DNA of 64,000 nucleotides, taken from positions 62,001 through 126,000 of the forward strand of contig NC_014816.1 of the NCBI RefSeq assembly GCF_000175215.2. The letters run 5' to 3'. The stretch is from Asticcacaulis excentricus CB 48. GTDB lineage: Bacteria > Pseudomonadota > Alphaproteobacteria > Caulobacterales > Caulobacteraceae. The notes under the pieces were generated by a model, which saw nothing but the letters and a program-made list of their open reading frames with translations, was not told the DNA's origin and searched no databases. This document shows positions 19,052 to 27,070 of the stretch, piece after piece (the stretch's first letter is position 1; the number at the start of each line of letters is the position of its first letter). The position numbers were made by a program, and so were the translations under genes.

Positions 19052-19348
19052 TTAAATCTTGGACTTCAGTGCGGCCGTTTGCGCCCGAACGGCCGCGCGA
19101 TCTTCCGCCGACAGCTCCGCCATCAGTTCATCGAGTCCGCGTCCCGCTTTTCCAACATTTGCGCCGCCATTTTGCTCTTCCGATATCTGCTTTTTCATGG
19201 GCCTGTAGTATTTACCGCGGGTCGCTTTTGACCAGTCTAGGGCCTCAGGTACGTCACTAAAGTCGATCGCGCTATCAGGCATGGCTTCGAGAGCCTGCAC
19301 CTGCTCTAGCATCTCTGGAGGGATCGTATCCCCGTTGTGGAGTTTCAT
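19052..19348 (-). CDS. Orphan BrnA-like antitoxin candidate
   Basis: A 98-residue protein. Its first half (MPDSAIDFSDVPEALDW, RGKYYRPMKKQI) resembles the N-terminal region of BrnA-type antitoxins, which typically read ...DSDIPE...W..ARRGKFYRPVKQ... The second half (EEQNGGANVGKAG onward) does not match the usual ribbon-helix-helix end. AAGGGGA precedes the ATG at 19348, so it could be expressed. No BrnT-like toxin gene is adjacent. It is either an orphan, a remodelled antitoxin, or an unrelated small protein. Confidence 0.4.
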   Translation of the reverse strand: MKLHNGDTIPPEMLEQVQALEAMPDSAIDFSDVPEALDWSKATRGKYYRPMKKQISEEQNGGANVGKAGRGLDELMAELSAEDRAAVRAQTAALKSKI

Positions 19349-19568
19349 CACATTCCCCTTCATGTGAGAGCTTGGCTCGCCAATTGCTCTCCAGCCGTCA
19401 CCGTCGCAAGGAGCGTACACGACAGAAGCAGATCACCGATGGATGCCAAGCACTTAAACTCAATTGAATAGCGTACCTTGAAGAAACAGATCCGAAACTG
19501 CGTCCGCTGGACCATTCAAATGACTTTGCTATCGCGAAATAAGATTCGTTAGACGTTGAACTAAAGAC

Positions 19569-19760
19569 CTAAAACGCTCTAAAAATCTTTTTCTTCCCGC
19601 AGATCCCCTTGATACGGGCGGTTCTCAAGGCAAGTTCTGGCAAAAGGCAGGCGCGATCGAATTGGCGCATGGTTGTCTTGTCGATGCTACCCATCTCGTA
19701 CAACCCGTGCATCATTTCGTGTAGGGCGGCATAGGCCTCGCTTTTGTACGCCTTAACCAT
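19569..19760 (-). pseudogene. N-terminal fragment of a HigA-like antitoxin
   Basis: A 63-codon frame whose first 40 residues (VKAYKSEAYAALHE, GSIDKTTMRQFDRACL) match the start of a well-known family of RelE/HigB-partner regulators that normally run to about 100 residues with a C-terminal helix-turn-helix. Here the sequence diverges after DRACL and stops, and no helix-turn-helix is found downstream in any frame. It reads as a truncated remnant. No toxin gene is next to it. Confidence 0.55.
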
Positions 19761-20003
19761 GGCAATTCGCCTTCGCCCAATGCTTCAGTTGGGCAGACGT
19801 GCCACCTGCTTACGATAAAAGCTCAACTGAACGCGCCCATAGGAAATCAAGAACCAGTTGATGGAGTTCAAACCTTAGCCTAAACACCAAAGTTTCGGCG
19901 AAGCCATCCAATTAGAAATCCGTATCGCCGCATTTAACTTAAGGTTGTATATTTGTCAATAATACCTTTGACGAAAGATGCAAGACCCCATTAGTATTAG
20001 TCC

Positions 20004-20918
20004 ATGACGATTGGAAGTCTCGACCATCTCCCCATTACGAAGCAGCGCGAGCTTCAATTCGCGCTGAAAGTTCTATTCGATACCTTCGACGACGCCGTGC
20101 GCACAAAGCTCTCTGCCAGGCGCAAGTCCGGTCAGATTCTGAAGGTCATCCTGTTCGGTTCCATGGCGCGCGGCGACTGGGTGGACGACAAGCACTCCGG
20201 CTATAAATCGGACTTCGATCTGCTCGTCATCGTTAACGGCCAAAGCTTCACCGACCTGCATGAGTACTGGTCCGCCGCCGACGAACGGTTCGTCCGTGAC
20301 TTCACTATCACCCACAACATCGACACGCCGGTCAACTTCATCGTCCACGATCTGGCCGATGTGAACGACCAACTCGCCCGCGGCCGACCCTTCTTTACGG
20401 ACATCGTCCGCGACGGCATTGTCCTCTACGAAGCCTCCGGCCATCCACTGGCCAAACCCAAGGCCCTGACCCCGGACGAGGTCATGGCCGAAGCTCAGGG
20501 CTACTATAAACAGTGGTTCAAGCGGGGCTCGGACTTCATCGCAGGCGCAGGGTTCCATCGAAGCCAAGACAGCTTGCCACTGGCAGCGTTCAACCTGCAT
20601 CAGGCCGTGGAGGCGCTCTATCACTGCGTCCTGCTGGTGCTGACCCTGTACAGCCCCAAGAGCCACCGCATTACCATGCTGCGCTCCCAAGCCGAAGCAC
20701 TGGACGACCGCCTCAAGGGCATCTGGCCCGCTGAGACCAAACTGCACCGTCAGGCCTTCGACCGCCTGCGCCGCGCCTATGTCGAGGCCCGATACTCGGC
20801 CGACTACACCGTCACCGACGAAGAACTCGACTGGCTCACAGACCGCGTAAAGCTCTTGCAGGACACTGTCGCCGCCCTCGCCACAGAGCGCTTAAATCCG
20901 GCAAACCTCACAAATTAG
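20004..20918 (+). CDS. Minimal nucleotidyltransferase-HEPN fusion protein
   Basis: A 304-residue protein joining two domains that usually form a two-gene toxin-antitoxin pair. The N-terminal MNT-type domain has the pol-beta signature FGSMARGDW (residues 51-59) with SDFDLLVIV (Asp70, Asp72). The C-terminal part (about 165-290) is HEPN-like: AAFNLHQAVEALYHCVLLVL and an ARYSADYTVTDEEL tail. Whether it acts as an RNase toxin self-silenced by the nucleotidyltransferase, or in substrate modification, cannot be told from sequence. It stands alone in an accessory region between broken antitoxins and an IS110 element. Confidence 0.8.
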   Translation: MTIGSLDHLPITKQRELQFALKVLFDTFDDAVRTKLSARRKSGQILKVILFGSMARGDWVDDKHSGYKSDFDLLVIVNGQSFTDLHEYWSAADERFVRDFTITHNIDTPVNFIVHDLADVNDQLARGRPFFTDIVRDGIVLYEASGHPLAKPKALTPDEVMAEAQGYYKQWFKRGSDFIAGAGFHRSQDSLPLAAFNLHQAVEALYHCVLLVLTLYSPKSHRITMLRSQAEALDDRLKGIWPAETKLHRQAFDRLRRAYVEARYSADYTVTDEELDWLTDRVKLLQDTVAALATERLNPANLTN

Positions 20919-21472
20919 CGATAGATTACAGGCAGGTAGCGGCCTCACACCTCAACGGGAGCACCGCGCACCTCTCGCGCAACCCGCATAACACTCTGTA
21001 AAATATAGACTATCGCACAGGATTACGCCCCAGAGCCTCTCCGCCTTTTTATCCTGCCTGTGTAATCGGCGTGGTTGAGTCAATACAAAGATGTTGTTTT
21101 GGTCTTCGTTTTCGCATGTTGATCTCCTGGACATAAACGGGGCAAGTTCATTTCGACGATGCGAGAAGGTCGCCTGAGGGGGTTGATACGGGATGCGCCG
21201 TGCATGTGTCCGCGCTCGTTGACGGTTATGAGGGCCCCGGCCTCGGCGTTTATGGGGGCGGGGATGCGTCCGTCACGGCGCACCTTTAGGTCGGGTTCAC
21301 GGGGTATCATTACGAGCATAAGAGCGTGGTCCGGGGATCTTACGATCGGGTTGGCCACAGGCAAGATAGCGTACGTTCCGTGTCCAGGGTCTGCATCCGT
21401 ATCCTCCGCCAGGGCGGCGGATTTCTATGTCGAAAAGGGCTCCATAGGTAAGTGCGGTGGGAGTGAGTTGAG
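20919..21472. other. Non-coding or poorly coding stretch between the MNT-HEPN gene and IS110 recombinase
   Basis: The part from about 21140 to 21472 is GC-rich with small hairpins, for example CCGCC/GGCGG at 21408-21422. On the minus strand a frame ending at 21080 stays open for about 110 codons with GC-rich third positions but has no good start codon or ribosome site (TTG at 21364) and matches nothing I know. It may be the non-coding right end of the IS110 element, which lies immediately downstream of the recombinase stop, or a gene fragment. Confidence 0.35.
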
Positions 21473-22561
21473 TTAAGCTAGGTTTCCAAGCAGGCGTTTA
21501 CGTTTTCCGGAGGCTTTCGCGGCGCGATCGCTTTCGCTGGCGCTGGAATCTCCGACATAGCAGGTGCCATCGGTCCACATGGCATGCATGATGACAGCCA
21601 GCTTGCGGGCCACGGCGACGGCGGCTTTGTTGTGGCAACCGCGTTTGGCGATCTCCTGCCCCCAGGATTTGACTTTGTCCTTGCCTTTGAAGCGCGTGAG
21701 CATGGCGGAGGCGGCTTCGTAGAGGGCGCGCCGGACATCCGCGTCCCCGGCCTTGGAGATACGTCCCTGGATATCGATGGAGGAGCCGGATTGCCAGCGT
21801 TTCGAGGTCAGTCCGAAGTAGGCGGCGACATCGCGCGAGCGTTTGAAGCGCGAGGGATCGTCGATCGCGGTCATGAAGGTCATGGCGGCGACGGGGCCGA
21901 CGCCGGGGATTTCCATGAAGCGTGAGCAGACTTCGTTCTGAGCGACGAAGCGCACGACCAGGGCATGGAGTTTGGTATATTGCAGCCACAGCGCGGCACG
22001 GGCCGTCAGCATGGCGTCCATCAGCGTGGCGGTCAGCTCATCATCGGCAACGGCGCGGCGCACGGCATTGTCGAAACCGGCCCGGCCAACGGCGCCGAGA
22101 CGGATACCGAAGGCCTTGAGCGAGTGCCGAATGGTGTTTTCGATATCGAGGAACTTGCGTTTGAGGTTACGGCGCTGGGTCAGCAGTAACTTCAGACGAT
22201 AGCCGTTTTCTGACTTGATGTGTGCGGACCTGTACCACCCGGTCCGGACGATATGGGCCAGACCCAGGGCATCGGTGGCGTCGGTTTTGTTGCGCTGCGC
22301 CTTCAGGGCGTTGCGCACATGATGCGTCTCCAGACACACCGCCGGCAGTCCCCTGGCCAGCAACTCCGGATGCAGCCAGGGTGACAACGATCCGGCTTCG
22401 TGCCCCACGCGTTTGAGTTTACGCAGGTAGGGTTTGAGGCACCGGTAAATGGCCTCAGGGTCTGTGGCTATCGAGGCCTGACAGATAACTGTACCTTCGG
22501 TGTCCACGACGCACAAAGCCGTCGTTTCCGTCGCGATATCCAGTCCGCAGAAATAGTCCAT
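21473..22561 (-). CDS. IS110-family DEDD recombinase (transposase)
   Basis: A 362-residue recombinase with the N-terminal RuvC-like DEDD domain (DYFCGLDIATE, GHEAGSLSPWL, KTDATDALGLAHIV) and a C-terminal Tnp20 domain with IPGVGPVAAMTFMTAIDDPSRF and the SGSSIDIQGRISKAGD serine region. The chosen ATG at 22561 has AAGGAG about 8 bp upstream; the frame is open to 22636. Members of this family use a structured RNA from the element's non-coding end to choose targets. Element ends cannot be set by eye because IS110 elements lack terminal inverted repeats. The gene is intact. Confidence 0.92.
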   Translation of the reverse strand: MDYFCGLDIATETTALCVVDTEGTVICQASIATDPEAIYRCLKPYLRKLKRVGHEAGSLSPWLHPELLARGLPAVCLETHHVRNALKAQRNKTDATDALGLAHIVRTGWYRSAHIKSENGYRLKLLLTQRRNLKRKFLDIENTIRHSLKAFGIRLGAVGRAGFDNAVRRAVADDELTATLMDAMLTARAALWLQYTKLHALVVRFVAQNEVCSRFMEIPGVGPVAAMTFMTAIDDPSRFKRSRDVAAYFGLTSKRWQSGSSIDIQGRISKAGDADVRRALYEAASAMLTRFKGKDKVKSWGQEIAKRGCHNKAAVAVARKLAVIMHAMWTDGTCYVGDSSASESDRAAKASGKRKRLLGNLA

Positions 22562-22816
22562 GGCGCGTCTCCTTCCGGGGTTGACGCTCCCTACCTTACT
22601 CGATTTCGCCATCTCGGGCTCCCGCGCGGTTCTCACCGCCGATTACCCCAGCACAATATTCAATCTAACAGTCACCCGATATAAAGCCTCCCAAACAATT
22701 CAAAAATTGTTCCAATAATAATTCATTCTACTTATAATACCGCACATAGTGCGGTGGTGCGTCAAATCCGAATACAACAATTGACGCAATTTAATATAAA
22801 ATATACAATAATATTG
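22562..22816. other. Upstream flank of the IS110 recombinase, GC-rich then AT-rich
   Basis: Composition changes sharply near 22660-22680: the first ~100 bp next to the recombinase are GC-rich, the rest is AT-rich. The change may mark the element's left end, but no repeat confirms it. No gene is recognised. Confidence 0.35.
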
Positions 22817-23002
22817 TTATTTATTTAAATTGTCTTGAATTTTAATAAGAAAATACCTAAGCAGGCCGCCAATAATGACAAATAAAGGAACGGCGAAAAA
22901 AGGGTTAACCACATTATCAATTTGTGAATTATTGAACCTATAAACCATGTAGGAAAAAACTATCACAATAAGAAAGGCGTCGCCAATTTTTACTATATTC
23001 AT
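22817..23002 (-). CDS. Small two-helix membrane protein, candidate immunity protein
   Basis: A 61-residue protein with two predicted membrane helices (about residues 9-23 and 34-53). It begins 3 bp after the stop of the RHS C-terminal fragment, the usual position of an immunity gene for an RHS or CDI toxin tip. Its AT-rich composition differs from the surrounding genome, as is common for toxin-immunity cassettes. No family recognised; the role is inferred from position. Confidence 0.5.
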   Translation of the reverse strand: MNIVKIGDAFLIVIVFSYMVYRFNNSQIDNVVNPFFAVPLFVIIGGLLRYFLIKIQDNLNK

Positions 23003-23005
23003 AAC

Positions 23006-23668
23006 TCATTTCTTTCTGAGGGCATCATCAAACATCTTCTTCAAATTATTAAACTGTTCGGTGATCATTTTTTTACCAGATACCGTTCCCCTAACTTCTA
23101 ATGAGCCAGACAATCCTAATCCCACTTTAGGACCTCCCAGAACATTAAACTTCCCTGCAGCTTTGGCTTGCATTGTCTCATTAACAGCACTTTTTATGGC
23201 ACCTGACAATTGGTCGGACCTACTCGGGACCCTCGACTTATCAGTTGATCCAATTAGCTTTGACGCTTGAACGCCCACGGGGCCGGCAGACCCTGAAACG
23301 GCCACTGAATTGTCGACCGCAGTCGGAATTCCGCCCTCTTGCATTCCCGCCGAAATGCCAACATCACCTTTAGCCCCAGCCGTTGCTCCGACGTTTACTG
23401 TGTAGCCCACATCATAATTGTTGGGATCACTCCAACTCTCGCCATTACTAGGCAATTGCAGAAGCCAACCTGCTGAACCCTTTATTCCAATTCCTGGGGT
23501 CAACTCGAAGCCAAGCTCTGCGGAAAAGGTGTTCGCTAGGCCCGTCGGATCACTTTTATTAACTGGGTCACCGCCTGTGTAGGCATACAGGTTGAGGTCA
23601 TCTTTTGAGCCGATGGGGTCGGTTTGTAAAAACCTTCCATGTCATCGGTCATAAAACCGTGCGAGAAC
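23006..23668 (-). pseudogene. Orphan C-terminal tip of an RHS-repeat protein
   Basis: The minus-strand frame reads ARFYDR, a TGA stop (23642-23644), HGRFLQTDPIGS, LNLYAYTGGDPVNKSDPTGL, then about 190 residues to 23006. The ARFYD..GRF.QTDPIG and N.Y.Y..nDP....DPtG pattern is the conserved end of RHS core domains, after which a variable toxin tip begins. Here the long N-terminal RHS shell is missing and one stop interrupts the motif. The tip is Gly/Ser/Ala-rich (from LTPGIGIKGSAGW on) and matches no toxin I know. Reinitiation at an ACG/ATG inside is possible, but expression is doubtful. Confidence 0.65.
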
Positions 23669-24433
23669 CTACCGGCTATCTGGTCCGTAATTGCCGGTGG
23701 CGCTGGCGCTATCGCTGGCCACTGTTTCAGCCGCGGCGGTGGCCTGGGCCTCGATTTTCAGGGCCGGAGCCTGTGCTCCTTCGAGCTTCGACGGCGCGTG
23801 TAGGTCGTCGCGCACATAGTGGTACATGCGTTCGTCCGAACAGGCGCAGACGCGGATGTGTTGCGTGCCATCGCGCCATATGATCAGCGGATAGCGAATC
23901 GGCACACCATTATCACCAAGGAGCGGCTCTAGCTTTGCAATGAAGTCACGGCTGGCTTGGACCACCGCCGAGCGCGCCAGATCACCGTCGGCAGCGCGGA
24001 AACCCGGTTGCCACGTCTCTTCATTCGCGGCACGCCACTGTTTATAGAGCGGATAGGAACGGTTGAGCCAGATCTCAGCAATGGTCGAACGTTCTGACGC
24101 AGTCGTCGTCACCTTGCCTTCGACGTCCATTGGGGCGAAGGGGACCATCCGAATGTCAGCAGCAATGGCTTCAAACTTCGGCAGTTCCTGATCTTCCCAT
24201 ACCTTGCACGTCGCGCAGTTGCGATAGGTAATGACCCAGATTTCAGGCCCCTCCTTGCCCGATGCTGCGTAGCCCGATGCATCAAGAAGCTCCTGAATAT
24301 CCTTCTGCTTTTGGGTAATCGTCACCGGCTGCCAGCGGACGAAGTTGTCCCAGTATAGCCAGTAGCCGACGCTACCGAGTACAGCGGCCCCGATCAGGAA
24401 CATTATCGCGTAAAGTATGTGCTTTCTGGTCAT
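23669..24433 (-). CDS. Membrane-anchored thioredoxin-fold protein
   Basis: A 254-residue protein with one N-terminal membrane helix (about residues 7-27) and a periplasmic part carrying a CxxC redox motif in TYRNCATCKVWEDQELPKF, with a cis-proline-like segment VPIRYPLIIW further on. This suggests a DsbA/DsbG-like or thioredoxin-like thiol protein. The last 40 residues are Ala-rich and low complexity. Its TAG stop is followed in the same frame by the RHS remnant, so the present C-terminus may have been formed at that junction. Partner and substrate unknown. Confidence 0.7.
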   Translation of the reverse strand: MTRKHILYAIMFLIGAAVLGSVGYWLYWDNFVRWQPVTITQKQKDIQELLDASGYAASGKEGPEIWVITYRNCATCKVWEDQELPKFEAIAADIRMVPFAPMDVEGKVTTTASERSTIAEIWLNRSYPLYKQWRAANEETWQPGFRAADGDLARSAVVQASRDFIAKLEPLLGDNGVPIRYPLIIWRDGTQHIRVCACSDERMYHYVRDDLHAPSKLEGAQAPALKIEAQATAAAETVASDSASATGNYGPDSR

Positions 24434-24509
24434 CCGGCGCTCAGCCCCTCTCGAACAGAGCGACTATACGCGCGTTATGCGGCATCTGTTAAGGGTTTGG
24501 TTAACAGAT

Positions 24510-24650
24510 TCAGCCCCATGACAAGGCTACAAAGCCGAATATGATACCAGTGAGGGCCGCAAACCACAGCCAGAGATAAGGGCCCCTGGCCTTCAGGCGA
24601 CGGGAATCCTGGCTTTTGGGGGCTGGGTTCGGCGTGTGCGAAGCAGGCAT
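24510..24650 (-). CDS. Predicted 46-residue single-helix membrane protein
   Basis: An ATG-to-TGA frame of 47 codons. A hydrophilic N-terminus (PASHTPNPAPKSQDSRRLKARG) is followed by a strongly hydrophobic helix YLWLWFAALTGIIFGFVAL and ends at SWG. The positively charged residues just before the helix give a clear topology signal (C-terminus outside). It is divergent from the acyltransferase gene. Another frame over the same bases is open longer but encodes nothing sensible. The ribosome site is weak, so expression is unproven. Confidence 0.5.
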   Translation of the reverse strand: MPASHTPNPAPKSQDSRRLKARGPYLWLWFAALTGIIFGFVALSWG

Positions 24651-24710
24651 AGGATAGTCTTAGCAAGATTAACGGGCTAACGAAACCCGCAGAGATTGGG
24701 GAGGGGCAGG

Positions 24711-25553
24711 ATGTCTTTACCGACGCCGCGTAACATTGTCGAAGAACTGATTATCGAACGTGCGCCGCGTCTGGCCTCATCCATCGTGTGGCCGGTGGCG
24801 CGACCACTGCTCTACAGCCTTCTAGGCTACGGTCGGGCTGTGCGCATGGCGCAAGCGATTGAGGACCTGTCCGGAGACGCGGCGCTTGAGTATATCTCAC
24901 GCCTTCTGTCGCTTGAGGTCGTCCCGCGCGGGGTCGAGCGTCTCCCGGCCACAGGGCGCTGCGTCGTCATCTGCAATCACCCGACCGGCATAGCCGATGG
25001 TATAGCGGTCTATGATTGTCTGCGTCGGGTGCGATCCGACATCACGTTTTTTGCGAATGCCGACGCCTTGCGGGTCAATCCCCGCTTCGCAGACGTACTG
25101 ATCCCGGTTGAATGGGTCGAGGCCAAGCGCACCCGCGAAAAGACCCGCACCACACTGAATGCGGCACGCGCGGCATTCGAAAGCGAAAAATGTGTGGTGT
25201 TGTTTCCAGCCGGGCGGCTGGCACGGCGCGGCGCAAACGGGCAACTCAGTGATCCGCCGTGGCAAACGACGGCCTTGTCGCTGGCGCAGAAATACAACGC
25301 GCCTTTGGTGCCTATGCACCTGTCTGGTCCCAATTCGGTATGGTTTCATGCCTTCAACCGCGTGTCGCAGGAGTTGCGCGACATCACCCTGTTCCATGAG
25401 TTTCTAAACAAAGCTGGCAAGCGGTTTGACCTGACCGTGGGACCGGTCATGGCGTCCCAACAGCTCGATGATGAGGCGGCCCTGTTGTGCGAGCGGTTGA
25501 AGACCTATATCGAACGGGAATTGCCGCTCGATCCGGACCGCCCTGCCCTATGA
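24711..25553 (+). CDS. 1-acyl-glycerol-3-phosphate acyltransferase-like (PlsC superfamily) protein
   Basis: A 280-residue membrane-associated acyltransferase. The catalytic block is NHPTGIADG (His and Asp separated by five residues, as in OlsA-like and related enzymes rather than the classical HX4D), followed by FPAGRLARRG as the glycerol-phosphate or acceptor block and VPMHLSGPNS. The acceptor could be a lysophospholipid or a lyso-ornithine lipid; sequence alone does not decide. GGAGG precedes the ATG at 24711. The stop overlaps the tsaE start in ATGA, so it opens a compact operon. Confidence 0.82.
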   Translation: MSLPTPRNIVEELIIERAPRLASSIVWPVARPLLYSLLGYGRAVRMAQAIEDLSGDAALEYISRLLSLEVVPRGVERLPATGRCVVICNHPTGIADGIAVYDCLRRVRSDITFFANADALRVNPRFADVLIPVEWVEAKRTREKTRTTLNAARAAFESEKCVVLFPAGRLARRGANGQLSDPPWQTTALSLAQKYNAPLVPMHLSGPNSVWFHAFNRVSQELRDITLFHEFLNKAGKRFDLTVGPVMASQQLDDEAALLCERLKTYIERELPLDPDRPAL

Positions 25554-25987
25554 CCTTTTCCGAATCCGACGATTGCTTTCTGGCTGACGATGGTGCCACG
25601 GCCGAGTGGGGTGCGTGGCTGGCGACCCAGCTTAAGGCCGGGGACGTGGTCTATCTGTTGGGCGATCTGGGAGCCGGAAAATCGACCCTGGCGCGCGGCC
25701 TGATTCGGGCACTGACGACGCCAGACGAAGACGTGCCGTCGCCGACCTTCACCATCGTCCAGACCTATGAAGGCCGTGATTTCGATATCGCGCATTTTGA
25801 CCTCTATCGCCTGACCGACCCGGAGGAGGTGCACGAGATCGGCCTGTTTGAACTGGCCGACACGCATCTCTGCCTGATCGAGTGGCCACAAAGACTGGGT
25901 CATTTCGCCTTTGACGCCCCGTGGATCGTGCGCCTAAAAGAGGAGGCTGCGGGCCGTCGCGTGACGCTTGAGCGGCCCGTCGCATAA
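25550..25987 (+). CDS. tsaE: tRNA threonylcarbamoyladenosine biosynthesis ATPase TsaE
   Basis: TsaE assists TsaB and TsaD in making t6A37 on ANN-decoding tRNAs. The 145-residue protein has the P-loop GDLGAGKSTLARG (residues 38-50), PSPTFTIVQTYE and FDLYRL, and LIEWPQRL near the end. The start overlaps the acyltransferase stop by 4 bp. amgK begins 9 bp after its stop; the tsaE-amgK-murU order is common in Alphaproteobacteria. Confidence 0.95.
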   Translation: MTFSESDDCFLADDGATAEWGAWLATQLKAGDVVYLLGDLGAGKSTLARGLIRALTTPDEDVPSPTFTIVQTYEGRDFDIAHFDLYRLTDPEEVHEIGLFELADTHLCLIEWPQRLGHFAFDAPWIVRLKEEAAGRRVTLERPVA

Positions 25988-25996
25988 GAGTGCCAG

Positions 25997-27070
25997 ATGA
26001 CCGATCGTGAAGACCTCCGCGTCCGTTTTCTGCAAAATGCGGGCCTTGCCGAAGTACGGCGTGACCCTCTACCCGGTGATGCCTCAACGCGGCGCTACGA
26101 GCGCCTGACGCGCACGGATGGCTCGACCCTGATGCTCATGGATCAGCCGCCGACCGGGGCGCAGCCTTGCCCGCCGGATGCCAGCACCCAAGATCGCCAA
26201 CACCTTGGCTATTTTGCACAGACTCGACTGTCTGCTGGTGATCTCAAAGCCTTTGTCGGGGCCGCCACGTATCTCAGCGGGCGGGGCTTTTCCGCGCCGA
26301 CCATCTATGAGAGCGATCTGGACAACGGCCTGATCCTGCACGAAGACCTCGGCAGTGCCCTGTTTGCTCGCCTGATTGAAGAGGGCGAGCATGAAGCGCC
26401 GCTGTACCTTTCGGCCGTGTCCGTACTGGCCAAGCTGCACGAGGTGCCACCGCCAACCACAGTGGGCGACTGGCCGCTCCTGAGCTATGACGCGCTGGCG
26501 CTGAAAACCGGTGCGGACCTTTTCCTGGAATGGCTGCCCCAGTACGATCCCGCGCTAAGCGTCTCTGAGCAGGCGCGCGCCGATTGGGACGGCCTGTGGG
26601 CCCCCTTGTGCGGCGAGGCAGAAGCGCAAGCCAGCGTCTTCATCCACAGAGACTACCACGCCGAAAATCTCTTGTGGCTTGGAGGGCGCGAAGGCGTAGC
26701 GCGCGTCGGCCTGATCGATTTTCAGGACTGCCTGAAGGCGCATCCGGCCTGGGACCTGCATTCCCTTTTGCAGGACGCGCGGCGCGACGTATCGCCTGAG
26801 GTCGAGGCACTTTGTCTCGACCACTATTTCAGCCTGCGCCCCGAACAGGACCGCGAGGCCTTTATGCGGCTCTACACAGCCCTGGCAGCGCTTAATCAGG
26901 CGCGTATTCTGGGCGTCTTCGCCCGGTTGATCACCCGCGACCACAAACCGCGCTATGCAGCCTTCATGCCCCGCATGTGGCGGCATCTGGGGCGTAATCT
27001 AAATGCGCCGGCACTGGCCGGGGTGCGAAGCTGGTTTATGTCCAATGGTCTGGGGGACCTCATCAAATGA
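25997..27070 (+). CDS. amgK: N-acetylmuramate/N-acetylglucosamine anomeric kinase AmgK
   Basis: A 357-residue kinase of the aminoglycoside-phosphotransferase fold. It phosphorylates recycled MurNAc at C1 in the cell-wall salvage route found in Caulobacter and Pseudomonas. Kinase landmarks: HRDYHAENLLW (catalytic loop) and GLIDFQDC (metal-binding Asp). It overlaps murU by 4 bp, and the two act in sequence: AmgK makes MurNAc-1-phosphate and MurU converts it to UDP-MurNAc. This bypass of MurA also lowers fosfomycin sensitivity in known species. Confidence 0.92.
   Translation: MTDREDLRVRFLQNAGLAEVRRDPLPGDASTRRYERLTRTDGSTLMLMDQPPTGAQPCPPDASTQDRQHLGYFAQTRLSAGDLKAFVGAATYLSGRGFSAPTIYESDLDNGLILHEDLGSALFARLIEEGEHEAPLYLSAVSVLAKLHEVPPPTTVGDWPLLSYDALALKTGADLFLEWLPQYDPALSVSEQARADWDGLWAPLCGEAEAQASVFIHRDYHAENLLWLGGREGVARVGLIDFQDCLKAHPAWDLHSLLQDARRDVSPEVEALCLDHYFSLRPEQDREAFMRLYTALAALNQARILGVFARLITRDHKPRYAAFMPRMWRHLGRNLNAPALAGVRSWFMSNGLGDLIK

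Noticed and set aside
24490..24510. TTAA pair as a CtrA site
   Set aside because: Spacing is eight bases, and neither flank matches the TTAACCAT half-site.
24475..24666. 63-codon minus-strand frame
   Set aside because: A different frame over the same bases gives a coherent 46-residue membrane protein; this one lacks structure.
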